From: an uncultured Verrucomicrobiota bacterium | GTDB lineage: Bacteria > Verrucomicrobiota > Verrucomicrobiia > Opitutales > Intestinicryptomonadaceae | DNA length: 40,811 bases | Direction of reading: 5' to 3' | NCBI GenBank assembly: GCA_949293415.1 | Contig: CASFDK010000010.1 | Coordinates: 1-40,811 of the forward strand | Part shown: piece by piece, positions 17,964 through 26,449 of the stretch | How the letters are laid out: every line of letters begins with the position of its first letter | Position numbering within the stretch: the first letter of the stretch is position 1 | Position numbers and translations under genes: made by a program | The notes under the pieces: model-generated | The model's input: the letters and a program-made list of their open reading frames with translations, nothing else | Database searches by the model: none | What the model was told of the DNA's origin: nothing

Positions 17964-19001
17964 ATGGCTCTTGTAAAAAAACTTTCCGCACGTCTCCAAA
18001 ACCACCCCAAGCGAATCGTCTACGCAGAGGGCGAAGACCCTCGCGTAATTCAGGTGGCGCGCCAGTTTGCAACGCGCAAGCTCGGCGTTCCGATTCTTCT
18101 GGGCGCGCGCGACAAAATCGAGGCGACGGCAAAGTCGCTCGACGTGCGTCTTGACGGCATCAAAATTATCGAACCCGTGAAGTCGGACGATTCCGTCGCC
18201 CTGATGAAGCTTCTGCACGGAATGCCGAAATTCCGCAATTACGACCCGCAAGAAATCAACTTGATGGCGTTGCAGCCCAACTACTACGCCACGCTTATGC
18301 TCGCAACGGGGCGCGCCGACGCGATGCTTGCGGGCGTAACCGTTGCGACTTCGAGCGTGCTCAGACCCGTCTTTCAGATCATTCCGCTTCAAAAGGGCTT
18401 CAGCACGGCAAGTTCGCTGATGATTGTCTCGACGGGCAACCCCGAATTGGGCGTAAACGGCGACCTGTTCCTTGCGGACTGCGGCGTCATTCCCGAGCCT
18501 ACGGAACAACAGCTTTGCGATATTGCCATAACTACGGCGGTACTCGTCAACCACCTTACGCTTGAAATGCCGAGGGTTGCGATGCTTTCGTTCTCGTCGA
18601 AATCGCCGTCGTCCACGCTGCACAGCGTGCTGAAGGTAAAAGCGGCGACGTCGCTTGCGCACGAAAAGGCGAAGACCTGCGACATTCCGATTGAAGTCGA
18701 CGGCGAACTTCAGGTTGACGCTGCGTTGCGCCCCGAAGTGGCGAAACTCAAGGGTATAAGCAGCTCGGTTGCGGGGCACGCAAATGTGCTGATTTTCCCC
18801 GACTTGGATTCGGGAAATATCGTCTCGAGTATGCTTCAGGTCGTGGCGAACGTAAATTCGTACGGTCGAGTTTTGACGGGGCTTTCTAAGCCCGTCGCCG
18901 AACTTTCGCGAGGCGCATCGGTTAACGACATATTCGGCACGAGCGTAATCGTCGGGGCGCAGGCTGTCGACAGGCGTTTTATTTCGACGGAATCGCTCTA
19001 A
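17964..19001 (+). CDS. pta: phosphate acetyltransferase
   Basis: 345-residue enzyme exchanging acetyl-CoA and acetyl phosphate, used for acetate formation or assimilation. The short, single-domain form begins at RIVYAEGEDPRVIQVARQFA. The characteristic core is PNYYATLMLATGRADAMLAGVTVATSSVLRPVFQII, and the PTA_PTB C-terminal segments VDGELQVDAAL, VLIFPDLDSGNI and AELSRGASVNDIFGTSVI are all present. A phosphotransbutyrylase is a possible alternative, but the length and the RPVFQII region favour Pta. No acetate kinase is adjacent. The gene has its own candidate promoter and ends at a strong hairpin that directly abuts the ABC-F start. Confidence 0.92.
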   Translation: MALVKKLSARLQNHPKRIVYAEGEDPRVIQVARQFATRKLGVPILLGARDKIEATAKSLDVRLDGIKIIEPVKSDDSVALMKLLHGMPKFRNYDPQEINLMALQPNYYATLMLATGRADAMLAGVTVATSSVLRPVFQIIPLQKGFSTASSLMIVSTGNPELGVNGDLFLADCGVIPEPTEQQLCDIAITTAVLVNHLTLEMPRVAMLSFSSKSPSSTLHSVLKVKAATSLAHEKAKTCDIPIEVDGELQVDAALRPEVAKLKGISSSVAGHANVLIFPDLDSGNIVSSMLQVVANVNSYGRVLTGLSKPVAELSRGASVNDIFGTSVIVGAQAVDRRFISTESL

Positions 19002-19021
19002 TTTCGGGCGTTTATTGAATT

Positions 19022-19058
19022 GGGCTGCGCGTCGTTTTGCGCAGCCCGTCTGTTTTTT
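19022..19058 (+). terminator. strong terminator between pta and the ABC-F gene
   Basis: Perfect 9-bp stem GGGCTGCGC (19022-19030) and GCGCAGCCC (19039-19047), then GTCTGTTTTTT. The T-run ends two bases before the ABC-F ATG at 19061, so the hairpin occupies the place of that gene's leader and ribosome binding site. Confidence 0.85.
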
Positions 19059-19060
19059 CA

Positions 19061-20992
19061 ATGATAGAAATCAGGAACATCGAACTTTCTTTCGGTCCGA
19101 GGACGATTTTCGACGGAATAAACGCCGTCGTCAACAAGGGCGACCGCATAGGGCTCGTAGGGGCGAACGGCGCGGGAAAGAGTACGCTTCTGAAAATTCT
19201 GTGCGGGCAGGAACATCCCGACGCGGGCGAAATAGCAAAGCCCAAGTACGCGTCGGTGGGCTATCTGCCGCAGGAGGCGATTGTCGCGGGCGACCGTCCG
19301 CTTTTCGACGAGGTTGAGTCGGCGTTCGAAAATGTGGTTTCGCTCAGGGCAAAGATGGAGCAGGCGGACGCGGTTGTCGCATCCGCCGACATTTCGTCGC
19401 GCGAGTATGCCGAGGCGGTTGCCGAAATGGGCGAGCTTGCCCACAGGCTCGAGGACGCGGAGGAGTCGAAGGTGCGTTCGCGGGTCGAGACGGTGCTTCA
19501 GGGGCTGGGTTTTGCGATGTCCGATATGACGCGGGCGTGCTGCGAGTTTTCGGGCGGTTGGCAGATGCGAATCGCCCTTGCGAAGCTTCTTCTGAAAGAA
19601 CCGACGCTTTTGATGCTCGACGAACCCACGAACCACCTCGACATAGAGTCTGTCGCGTGGCTTGAAGACTATCTTCGCGGCTACTCGGGCGCGGTGATGA
19701 TTGTAAGCCACGACCGCGCCTTTCTCGACGCCCTCACGAACCGCACGTTCCACGTCGTCAAGGGGCGGCTCGACTTGTATGCGGGCAACTACGAGTTTTT
19801 CCTGAAAGAGTCCGAAGCTCGCAAGCACCAAATTGCCCGCGCCGCCGAAAACCAGCGCAGGGAAATAGAAAAAACCGAAAAGTTCATAGAGCGTTTCAGA
19901 TACAAAAGCTCGAAGGCAGCCCAAGTGCAGAGCCGCATAAAGGCTCTCGACAAAATCGAGCGAATCGAGGCGGAGGAGGATGACAATTCGAAAATAAGCT
20001 TCGCCTTTCCCGAGCCAAAACGCTGCGGGCAGGTCGTTCTGAAAGTCGAAAACGTGTGCAAGGCGTTCGGCGACCACAGGGTGCTCGAAAATATTTCGTT
20101 CAAAATAGAGCGCGGCGAACGCGTGGCGTTGGTCGGGGCCAACGGCGCGGGCAAAAGTACGCTCGTGAAAATCATTGCGGGCGGGTTGAAGCCCGATTCG
20201 GGGACGGTCGAAACGGGGCTGAACGTGGAAATGTCGTATTTCGCCCAGCACCAAACCGACGAGCTCGACAAGTCGAACGACGTTTTGACCGAAGCTATGA
20301 GCGCAGCCCCGATGGAGCGCAAAAAAGAGGTTCGCAGTCTGCTCGGCTCGTTCCTTTTCTCGGGCGACGATGTGCTGAAGGGCGTCGGCATTCTCTCGGG
20401 CGGCGAGAAGAACAGGCTTGCGCTCGCGAAAATGCTTTTGAAGGAGTTCAATTTTTTGATTCTCGACGAGCCTACAAACCACCTCGATATGAATTCCAAA
20501 GGCGTACTCCAAAAGGCGTTGGCGGCATACCGCGGAACGTATTTGGTCGTAAGCCACGACCGCGCGTTTCTCGATCCGATTGTAGACAGGGTAATAGAGC
20601 TTTCTCCGCGCGGTTTGCGCGAATTTACGGGGAATCTGAGCGACTATGTCGAGCGCATCAAGCGCGAGGGTAAAATAGTTTTGCGTTCTTCGGGCGCGCC
20701 GAAATCGGGCGGCGCGGGCGACGCAAAAACGCGCCGAATAGAGGCGGCGAAAAAGCGCGAAGCCCTTTCGAAACTCAAAAAGGCGATGTCGAAAATAGAG
20801 TCGGACATATCGGAAACGGAATCGGACTTGTCGAAAGCAGAGCTTGAAATGACTTCGCCCGACTTTTTCAAGCGCGGGGTACAGTGCGCCTCCACAACCG
20901 AACACTACAACGCCCTCAAATCGCGCCTCGACGCCCTCTACAAAGACTGGGAACGCGCCGCCGCCGAAGTAGAGGCGTTCGACAAACAGTAG
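19061..20992 (+). CDS. ABC-F family ATPase
   Basis: 643-residue soluble protein with two ABC ATPase domains and no membrane segments. ABC-F proteins act on ribosomes as translation factors or antibiotic-protection proteins. Domain 1 has GANGAGKST (around 34-42), signature FSGGWQMR and Walker B LLMLDEPTNHLD. Domain 2 has GANGAGKST, LSGGEKNR and LILDEPTNHLD. The interdomain linker (SEARKHQIARAAENQRREIEKTEKFIERFRYKSSKAAQ) is the charged P-site tRNA-interaction motif. A C-terminal charged coiled coil (SKLKKAMSKIESDISETESDLSK) is like that of Uup/YheS. The short frame extension back to 19037 lies in the terminator, so the ATG at 19061 is used. It is probably a housekeeping factor; a resistance role cannot be judged from sequence. 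Confidence 0.93.
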   Translation: MIEIRNIELSFGPRTIFDGINAVVNKGDRIGLVGANGAGKSTLLKILCGQEHPDAGEIAKPKYASVGYLPQEAIVAGDRPLFDEVESAFENVVSLRAKMEQADAVVASADISSREYAEAVAEMGELAHRLEDAEESKVRSRVETVLQGLGFAMSDMTRACCEFSGGWQMRIALAKLLLKEPTLLMLDEPTNHLDIESVAWLEDYLRGYSGAVMIVSHDRAFLDALTNRTFHVVKGRLDLYAGNYEFFLKESEARKHQIARAAENQRREIEKTEKFIERFRYKSSKAAQVQSRIKALDKIERIEAEEDDNSKISFAFPEPKRCGQVVLKVENVCKAFGDHRVLENISFKIERGERVALVGANGAGKSTLVKIIAGGLKPDSGTVETGLNVEMSYFAQHQTDELDKSNDVLTEAMSAAPMERKKEVRSLLGSFLFSGDDVLKGVGILSGGEKNRLALAKMLLKEFNFLILDEPTNHLDMNSKGVLQKALAAYRGTYLVVSHDRAFLDPIVDRVIELSPRGLREFTGNLSDYVERIKREGKIVLRSSGAPKSGGAGDAKTRRIEAAKKREALSKLKKAMSKIESDISETESDLSKAELEMTSPDFFKRGVQCASTTEHYNALKSRLDALYKDWERAAAEVEAFDKQ

Positions 20993-21051
20993 CATTATAT
21001 TTGCTTGAAAAACTTCCGAATTTCGACACTATTCACGGAAAATCGGCAATT

Positions 21052-21073
21052 GAAAGGGTGCGCATCCTTTTCT
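21052..21073 (+). terminator. probable terminator after the ABC-F gene
   Basis: AAAGGGT (21053-21059) pairs with ATCCTTT (21064-21070), one G-T pair, GCGC loop, then TTCTT. It is short and modest. The rest of 20993-21156 has no recognisable feature. Confidence 0.5.
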
Positions 21074-21156
21074 TGTGGGAAGCGGGTATGTGCCTTTTTT
21101 CGCACTGTCGGATGGGGTGGTGTTTGTGGAACGCCGAAAATCTATTTTACTCTGAT

Positions 21157-23067
21157 ATGAAAAACGGATTCAATTCGATTTTAAAACACGCATTTTTGCT
21201 CGGAATGATGCCTTCGCTGTTTTCGTTGCGTACGGTTGCGATTCTGGCGGCATACATTTTCATAACTTTTGTTTCGTTGCTCGTGGCGTTCCTGCTGCGT
21301 TTCGATTTCGACTTCTCGAAAATATCCGAATGCGACCTGAGTTTCCCGCGCGTTTTTTGGATTGTCCTGCCCTTTAAAATATTTTTCCTTGCTTCATTCG
21401 GTCAATTTAAGGGATTGCTCAGTTACTTTCACGTGCAGGATATGGTGCGCATATTCTGGGCGATGTTGTTTGCTTCGCTTGCGGTAATTGCGGTTAGTTG
21501 TATGTTCTTCGGCGGAACTCTGATTCCGCGCGGCGTGATTTTGGGCGACTTCGTTCTGTCGACTGTGGGGTTCTCGTTTATGCGTCTTTCGATGCGTATG
21601 TACCGCGAATACTTTATGCGCGATACCGTACACTCCGTCCGTAAGAAACGGGTGGCTATAATCGGTGCGGGCGATTTGGGCGTAACGCTCGCTTCCGATT
21701 TGCTCGCAAGAAAGAGTATGGGCATAACCCCCGTGGTGTTTCTCGACGACGACCCCGCGAAAATCGGACACCAGATTCTCGGGCTCGAAGTTTTGAAGCT
21801 CAAGTGCAACTTTGATTCGCTCGTAAGCTCCTATAAAATCGACCGCGTAATCATTGCAATTTCGGCGTTTCCGAGAACGAAAATTTCGGAAATAACGACG
21901 GCGTTTTCGCGCTTGGGCGTCGAAACAAGCATTGTGCCGTCGTACTACGAACTGGCGTCGGGCTACGCGAAAGTCTCGAATTTCCACGAAGTCGCAATCG
22001 AGGACATTCTCGGCCGCCAACAGATTCCGCTCGATACGCATTCAATCGACGGAATGATAAAAAACAAGGTCGTGATGGTAACGGGCGCGGGCGGAAGCAT
22101 CGGCAGCGAGCTTTGCAAGCAGATAGCGGCGAAATCGCCGTCGCTTCTGATTCTGCTCGACCACTGCGAAGTGCAGCTTTTCCAAATAGAGCAGAAAATC
22201 ATCCGCGGCGAATACGGCATAAACATAAAGCCGCTCGTAGGCAGCGTAGCCGACGAAAAGCGGATGGAGCGCATAATTTCTAAGTATCGACCGCAGCTGA
22301 TTTTCCACGCGGCGGCGCATAAACACGTTCCTATGATGGAGTCGCAACCGAGCGAGGCGTTGAAAAACAACACCTTCGGGACGTGGAATATCGCCGAGCT
22401 TGCAAGCAAATACGGGGTGGAAAAATTCCTGCTCATATCTACCGACAAGGCGATAAATCCGACAAACGTAATGGGCGCGTCGAAACGACTCGCGGAAAAG
22501 GCGGTTCAGGCGATACAAAACAGAGAGGGCAACAAGACTCAGTTTGTTGCGGTTCGATTCGGCAACGTGCTTGGCTCGTCGGGCAGCGTGATTCCCACAT
22601 TCAAACGCCAGATTTCCGAGGGCGGACCCGTCACCGTAACGCACCCCGACGTAACGCGCTACTTTATGACAATTCCCGAGGCGGTCGGGCTTGTCTTACA
22701 GTGCGCGGCGCAGGCGGAGGGCGGCGAGATTTTCGTTCTGGATATGGGCGAGCCCGTAAAGGTTATCGACTTGGCGCGCCATATGATACGCCTGAGCGGC
22801 TACGAACCCGACGTAGACATCAAGATAAAGATAATCGGCTTGCGCCCCGGGGAAAAATTGTACGAAGAACTGCAGCACAAAAACGAGTCGCTTGTGAAGA
22901 CTGCAAATCCGCGCATTTTCGGGTTCGTTTCGCAACCGCCGTCGTACGACGAAATGAAGTCAGTCGTGGAGGAAATAAAACAGACCGCCGACAAGCGAGA
23001 CATAAACGACCTGAAACGTTTCATATTCAAGAACGTTCCCGAGTACAGGGCGCAGTTCTACGATTAA
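21157..23067 (+). CDS. membrane sugar-nucleotide 4,6-dehydratase, WbpM/CapD/EpsC type
   Basis: 636-residue polysaccharide biosynthesis enzyme. Four hydrophobic helices in residues 1-135 anchor it. A first Rossmann domain (RVAIIGAGDLGVTLASDLL) is followed by the catalytic extended-SDR domain with VTGAGGSIGSEL for NAD(P), FHAAAHKHVPMME, and the active-site stretch STDKAINPTNVMGASKRLAEK. Met replaces the usual Tyr in the YxxxK triad, as is normal for the WbpM/FlaA1 group. It ends with the RPGEKLYEEL motif. It likely makes UDP-4-keto-6-deoxy-N-acetylhexosamines for capsule, O-antigen or protein glycans. The frame opens at 20884 inside the ABC-F gene, but the ATG at 21157 matches the membrane start. 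No glycosyltransferases are adjacent. Confidence 0.92.
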   Translation: MKNGFNSILKHAFLLGMMPSLFSLRTVAILAAYIFITFVSLLVAFLLRFDFDFSKISECDLSFPRVFWIVLPFKIFFLASFGQFKGLLSYFHVQDMVRIFWAMLFASLAVIAVSCMFFGGTLIPRGVILGDFVLSTVGFSFMRLSMRMYREYFMRDTVHSVRKKRVAIIGAGDLGVTLASDLLARKSMGITPVVFLDDDPAKIGHQILGLEVLKLKCNFDSLVSSYKIDRVIIAISAFPRTKISEITTAFSRLGVETSIVPSYYELASGYAKVSNFHEVAIEDILGRQQIPLDTHSIDGMIKNKVVMVTGAGGSIGSELCKQIAAKSPSLLILLDHCEVQLFQIEQKIIRGEYGINIKPLVGSVADEKRMERIISKYRPQLIFHAAAHKHVPMMESQPSEALKNNTFGTWNIAELASKYGVEKFLLISTDKAINPTNVMGASKRLAEKAVQAIQNREGNKTQFVAVRFGNVLGSSGSVIPTFKRQISEGGPVTVTHPDVTRYFMTIPEAVGLVLQCAAQAEGGEIFVLDMGEPVKVIDLARHMIRLSGYEPDVDIKIKIIGLRPGEKLYEELQHKNESLVKTANPRIFGFVSQPPSYDEMKSVVEEIKQTADKRDINDLKRFIFKNVPEYRAQFYD

Positions 23068-23140
23068 GCCGAAAATCGAATGCGGCTTTTGCGCCGCCGA
23101 TTTCAATCCGCGTCGATACGGATTTTCGGCGCGTTTTTTT
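23068..23140 (+). terminator. complex inverted repeat with T-run, likely terminator
   Basis: GCCGAAAATC (23068-23077) pairs with GATTTTCGGC (23121-23130). An alternative inner stem is AATCCG/CGGATT (23105-23124). The structure is followed by GCGTTTTTTT. It lies between convergent genes. Confidence 0.55.
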
Positions 23141-23143
23141 GCG

Positions 23144-23527
23144 CTATTTTATGTCTACGGTGAAGGTTGCGGTTTTTATCGGGGCGGACATTTCCCACGG
23201 GCGGTTGTATGTGAATACCAGTTCGATGTGCCCTTTTTGCTGCGCCTCAAGCACGAATTTCGATACGCCTCCCGAGCCTATCAATTTCGGATTTGTGCCT
23301 TCGTATTCCTCCTTTAAAAATTCCGTATACGGCGAGGCGTTTCTGGAAAGTTCCCACGTATAGCCCGTTGTATGGTTACCTTTGAGCTTTATTTCTATCT
23401 TGCCGCCGCGCGCCACTATGCCCGATGTCTTTTGTTCGTCCAATTCGAGTACGTACGGCGGAACGACCTTTGCGCACGCGCACAAAAACGCCATTCCGAG
23501 AGCCGCTATGATTGTAGGGGGTTTCAT
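23144..23527 (-). CDS. chagasin-like cysteine-protease inhibitor, lipoprotein (inhibitor family I42)
   Basis: 127-residue protein with an N-terminal signal ending at a lipobox-like LCAC (Cys18), so probably anchored to a membrane on the outer or periplasmic face. The mature part shows the three chagasin loops in order: NHTTGYTW (residues 51-58, family NPTTGY), LIGSGGVSKF (82-91, family GxGG), and NRPWE (108-112, family RPW). Chagasins are tight inhibitors of papain-like cysteine peptidases in protozoa and some bacteria. The NPTTGY Pro is His here. The gene is divergent from the GH39-like gene across 157 bp and convergent with the WbpM-type gene. No papain-like protease is visible in the window, so the target could be an own exported protease or one from a host or predator. 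Confidence 0.88.
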   Translation of the reverse strand: MKPPTIIAALGMAFLCACAKVVPPYVLELDEQKTSGIVARGGKIEIKLKGNHTTGYTWELSRNASPYTEFLKEEYEGTNPKLIGSGGVSKFVLEAQQKGHIELVFTYNRPWEMSAPIKTATFTVDIK

Positions 23528-23641
23528 TTTTCCACGAGTTAAAGTGCTGCGTTTGAGGATGTCAAATATTCTTGCGCATTTTTTGGAAATCCGCTAGACC
23601 CATTCGTCGTACGGCGGTTATTCCGCCGGTGCGCTATGCAA

Positions 23642-23673
23642 ATCAACCAACTTAAAAATCAACCAACTTAAAA
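23642..23673 (+). repeat. 16-bp tandem duplication upstream of the GH39-like gene
   Basis: ATCAACCAACTTAAAA occurs twice in a row, ending 11 bases before the start codon. No Shine-Dalgarno sequence is visible. It may be a recent slippage event in the leader. Confidence 0.85.
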
Positions 23674-23684
23674 AATATCCGACA

Positions 23685-25988
23685 ATGGACAGAAACATAA
23701 AATCAATCGTGGCTTTTTCGCTTTTTGCGTGTGCCGCTTGCGCCGCGCCGAACATCGTGCGCAACGGCGACTTCTCTAACGGCTTTGCCGATTTCGGTTT
23801 CAGCGACGCTTCAGCGGCGGATGTCGGCGCGAAAATCGGGGTTCGGGCGGATTCGAAGAAATTCCTGTCGTATTTTGCAAAAGAGGGCGGTCTCGGCGGA
23901 TTGAATCTTTCGGAGGTCAACGTTTCGCGCGACGGCGTGTACGATATTTCGTTCGAGGCGAAGGCTTCCGAACCCATCCAAATCAGGCTGATTGCGATGG
24001 CGAACGGCAACTCTATTTTCCGCCGCGAGCTTGCGAAATTCGACATCGGACGCGAATGGAAAACTTATACATACAGGTTCGACTCGAAGCGTCTTGCGAA
24101 GTCGGGTGTGGACGTTTGGGTGCCGCTGCGTTTCGAAAAGGTGTCGGACAAAGCGTCGGAGATTTCGTTTGCCGACATCAAGATGCTATCCGCAGACGCT
24201 TCGGCTGCCGTTTCATTCAAACCGCCCGTGCGTTTTGAGGTTTCGCTTTCGCAAAAAACGGGGTTTTTCGAAAGGTTGCGCGGCAAAATTTCGGGAAAGA
24301 CGGAATCGGGCGTGCCCATTTTTTCGAAAGATTCGGTGCTTTCGGCGACTGTCAAAGGCGAGTCGGATTCGGTTGTGAAGTCTCCGTACAAGTGGCGTTT
24401 TCTGCGGGAAAAGGACGGCGTTGCGGTTTCGGAGGGCTCGGGAGAAATCGATATTCCGTCGGGCGCGTTCGAGCGCAAAATTTCGGTTCCGTCGCCCGCA
24501 AACAACGGTTTGTATGTGTTCGAATTTTCGCTTGACGGCAATTCCGCAAAATTCGCCTGCGCCGTTTCACCGAAAGTTCGGGCGCGTGCGGGCGATTTGC
24601 CCGTCGATACGGGGTATTGCGGCGTGCTCACAAGCGGCGAAGGAATAAAGCCGACTCCCGAGGAAATTGCCTATCTCGCCGACAGCGGCATTACGTACAT
24701 CAGAACTTGGGACAGCGGCAATCCGTTCAACTGGCGGCTGATAGAGCCGAAAGAGGGTGTTTACGACTGGACGGTTACCGACGAGCTTGTGCGTCTTGCG
24801 TGCGAAAACAACCTTCGCGTTATGCCCGTTCTCGGCGGTATGTTTTTTGTCTATCCGCCGCAGATGGGGTTGCGCGGGCACAGACAGGCCGATTGGCTCT
24901 ACAAAAAATCGGAGGTTGTCCGCACCCTGCAGGGGTTCGAAAATCAGGGCAGAAAGGCGATTAAACCGCCGCTCGCCGACTGGAAGCGGATGGTTTCGGC
25001 AATCGGCGAACGCTACAAGGGCAAAATCGCATACTACGAGGTGATGAACGAGCCGAATATCATTTGGCGCGACTTCTCCGTTTACTATCCCTACATAGAA
25101 TCGGCGTACGGCGTGCTGAAGGGCATCGACCCTCAAAACAGGGTTGTGGGTTTTTCCACGACGGGCGACTACGGCGGCAACATCAACGGCTTTTTCGCGA
25201 CGATGTTGAAAATGGGCGCGGGCAGATTCTGCGACGCGATATCGTTCCACTCGTACCAGTCTCTTTTCGAGGACACTCCGAAACGCGGCGACGAGGTTAT
25301 CGCAAAGTTCAGAAAAAATCTCGTCGAAAACAATGTCGATTTGCCGCTTATGCAGACCGAGTTGTACTATCTGAATCCGCTTTGCAAGGGCGGCGGCGAC
25401 CATCTGAACGGACCGCGCTTCCATCCCGCGTACATTATCCGCCGTTATTTGCTCGATGCGGCTGGCGGCGTCGAGGCCTCCATTCTCGTTCCCGCGCCCA
25501 CGATGGCGCGGAAAATCGGTTCGGTGTGCAGGATTGAAAATTTCAGGAAGGGCAGGTATATGCCGTTTGCTTCGGTCGAACCGTTCAATATTATGCCGAA
25601 CGAAAAATTCATAGTGTCTGCGGTCTTTGCTGAAAAGCTGTTCGGTATGAGGTTCTCGAAATCGGAAAATCTCAGGGACAGATGGCTTGCCTACGAATTT
25701 GTCGGCAGAAAGTCGGACGCGGCGGCGGCAACGCTCTTCGCGCTCGACTGCCATTTCGACGGCGCAAACCCCGACGAAAAGCTGCGTGAAAAGGTTTTCG
25801 ACAAGCTCGCCCGCAAGCCGCTCGAACTCGGCAAAGTGCCCGCGGGGATACGCATTTGCGACGTGTACGGCAACGACATAAAACCGCGCGGCGACGGCAC
25901 TACAAGGCTTCCCGTATCGCCCGCGCCCGTCTATATCTGCGCGCCGAACGCGCGGTCGCTTGCCGATTTTCTGGAAAGGCTCAAATAG
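23685..25988 (+). CDS. secreted clan GH-A glycoside hydrolase, GH39-like
   Basis: 767-residue exported protein. The signal peptide is followed by an N-terminal beta-sandwich (APNIVRNGDFSNGF, residues 21-170) like CBM4/9 or galactose-binding domains, then a linker/Ig-like region. The TIM barrel begins near 305 (YCGVLTSGEGIKPTPEEIAYLADSGITYIRTWD). YYEVMNEPN gives acid/base Glu456 and LPLMQTELYY gives nucleophile Glu559, the clan GH-A pair on strands 4 and 7. The C-terminal part is beta-rich. GH39 (xylosidase/iduronidase-like) is the nearest look, but GH5-related or newer families are possible. The ATG at 23685 precedes a clean signal peptide. It is the only gene between two non-coding gaps, so probably a single-gene unit. 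Confidence 0.82.
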   Translation: MDRNIKSIVAFSLFACAACAAPNIVRNGDFSNGFADFGFSDASAADVGAKIGVRADSKKFLSYFAKEGGLGGLNLSEVNVSRDGVYDISFEAKASEPIQIRLIAMANGNSIFRRELAKFDIGREWKTYTYRFDSKRLAKSGVDVWVPLRFEKVSDKASEISFADIKMLSADASAAVSFKPPVRFEVSLSQKTGFFERLRGKISGKTESGVPIFSKDSVLSATVKGESDSVVKSPYKWRFLREKDGVAVSEGSGEIDIPSGAFERKISVPSPANNGLYVFEFSLDGNSAKFACAVSPKVRARAGDLPVDTGYCGVLTSGEGIKPTPEEIAYLADSGITYIRTWDSGNPFNWRLIEPKEGVYDWTVTDELVRLACENNLRVMPVLGGMFFVYPPQMGLRGHRQADWLYKKSEVVRTLQGFENQGRKAIKPPLADWKRMVSAIGERYKGKIAYYEVMNEPNIIWRDFSVYYPYIESAYGVLKGIDPQNRVVGFSTTGDYGGNINGFFATMLKMGAGRFCDAISFHSYQSLFEDTPKRGDEVIAKFRKNLVENNVDLPLMQTELYYLNPLCKGGGDHLNGPRFHPAYIIRRYLLDAAGGVEASILVPAPTMARKIGSVCRIENFRKGRYMPFASVEPFNIMPNEKFIVSAVFAEKLFGMRFSKSENLRDRWLAYEFVGRKSDAAAATLFALDCHFDGANPDEKLREKVFDKLARKPLELGKVPAGIRICDVYGNDIKPRGDGTTRLPVSPAPVYICAPNARSLADFLERLK

Positions 25989-26015
25989 GGGAACGCGACG
26001 CGTCCCGATTTTTCC

Positions 26016-26048
26016 GAAAGTCCGCATCGGCGCACGGTGCGGACTTTC
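26016..26048 (+). terminator. perfect 11-bp inverted repeat, probable terminator
   Basis: GAAAGTCCGCA (26016-26026) and TGCGGACTTTC (26038-26048) form a perfect stem with an 11-nt loop between the GH39-like gene and gatC. The T-run is weak (CTTTCCGTTT), so it may instead be a regulatory hairpin. The remainder of the 143-bp gap is unremarkable. Confidence 0.5.
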
Positions 26049-26131
26049 CGTTTCCGCGCGGTTTGCCGCCCCGAAAAAAACGCGGTAATTTTCTTGAAAC
26101 ATCGGCGCGTTTTTGCGATTTTCACACGCAT

Positions 26132-26425
26132 ATGAATTCAAGCGAAATCGACATAGACTATGTTGCGAAACTCGCGCGCATAGAACTGACCGAAGAGGAA
26201 AAGGGAAAGTTTTCCAAGCAACTCGGCCAGATACTGGGATATTTTGAAAAGCTCTCGGCAATAGACGTTTCCGACGTGGAGCCGAGCGCGCACGCCCACG
26301 CAATCTACAACGTGTGGCGCGAAGATATCGAGGGCGAGCCGATGAGCGTCGAGGACGCGCTTATGAACGCCCCAGCAAAACGCGACAACCAGATAGTCGT
26401 TCCCAAAGTGGTGGACGACGCGTAG
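26132..26425 (+). CDS. gatC: Asp-tRNA(Asn)/Glu-tRNA(Gln) amidotransferase subunit C
   Basis: 97-residue small subunit that wraps around and stabilises GatA in the GatCAB amidotransferase. The opening IDIDYVAKLARIELTEEEKGKFSKQLGQILGYFEKLSAIDVSDVEP is the GatC signature, with the usual C-terminal loop (REDIEG, ALMNAPAKRDNQIVVPKVV). The ATG at 26132 is preferred over earlier in-frame codons because it sits six residues before the conserved core. It opens a compact operon: gatA starts 24 bases after its stop. Presence of gatCAB implies that Gln-tRNA, Asn-tRNA or both are made by transamidation. Confidence 0.95.
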   Translation: MNSSEIDIDYVAKLARIELTEEEKGKFSKQLGQILGYFEKLSAIDVSDVEPSAHAHAIYNVWREDIEGEPMSVEDALMNAPAKRDNQIVVPKVVDDA

Positions 26426-26449
26426 ACAAACCGAAAACACATTCCCGAA

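Noticed and set aside
19058..20995. 645-residue minus-strand ORF opposite the ABC-F gene
   Set aside because: Mirrors the ABC-F gene almost exactly and shows no family motif.
24567..26303. 578-residue minus-strand ORF opposite the GH39-like gene and gatC
   Set aside because: Antisense shadow; low-complexity Arg/His-rich product.
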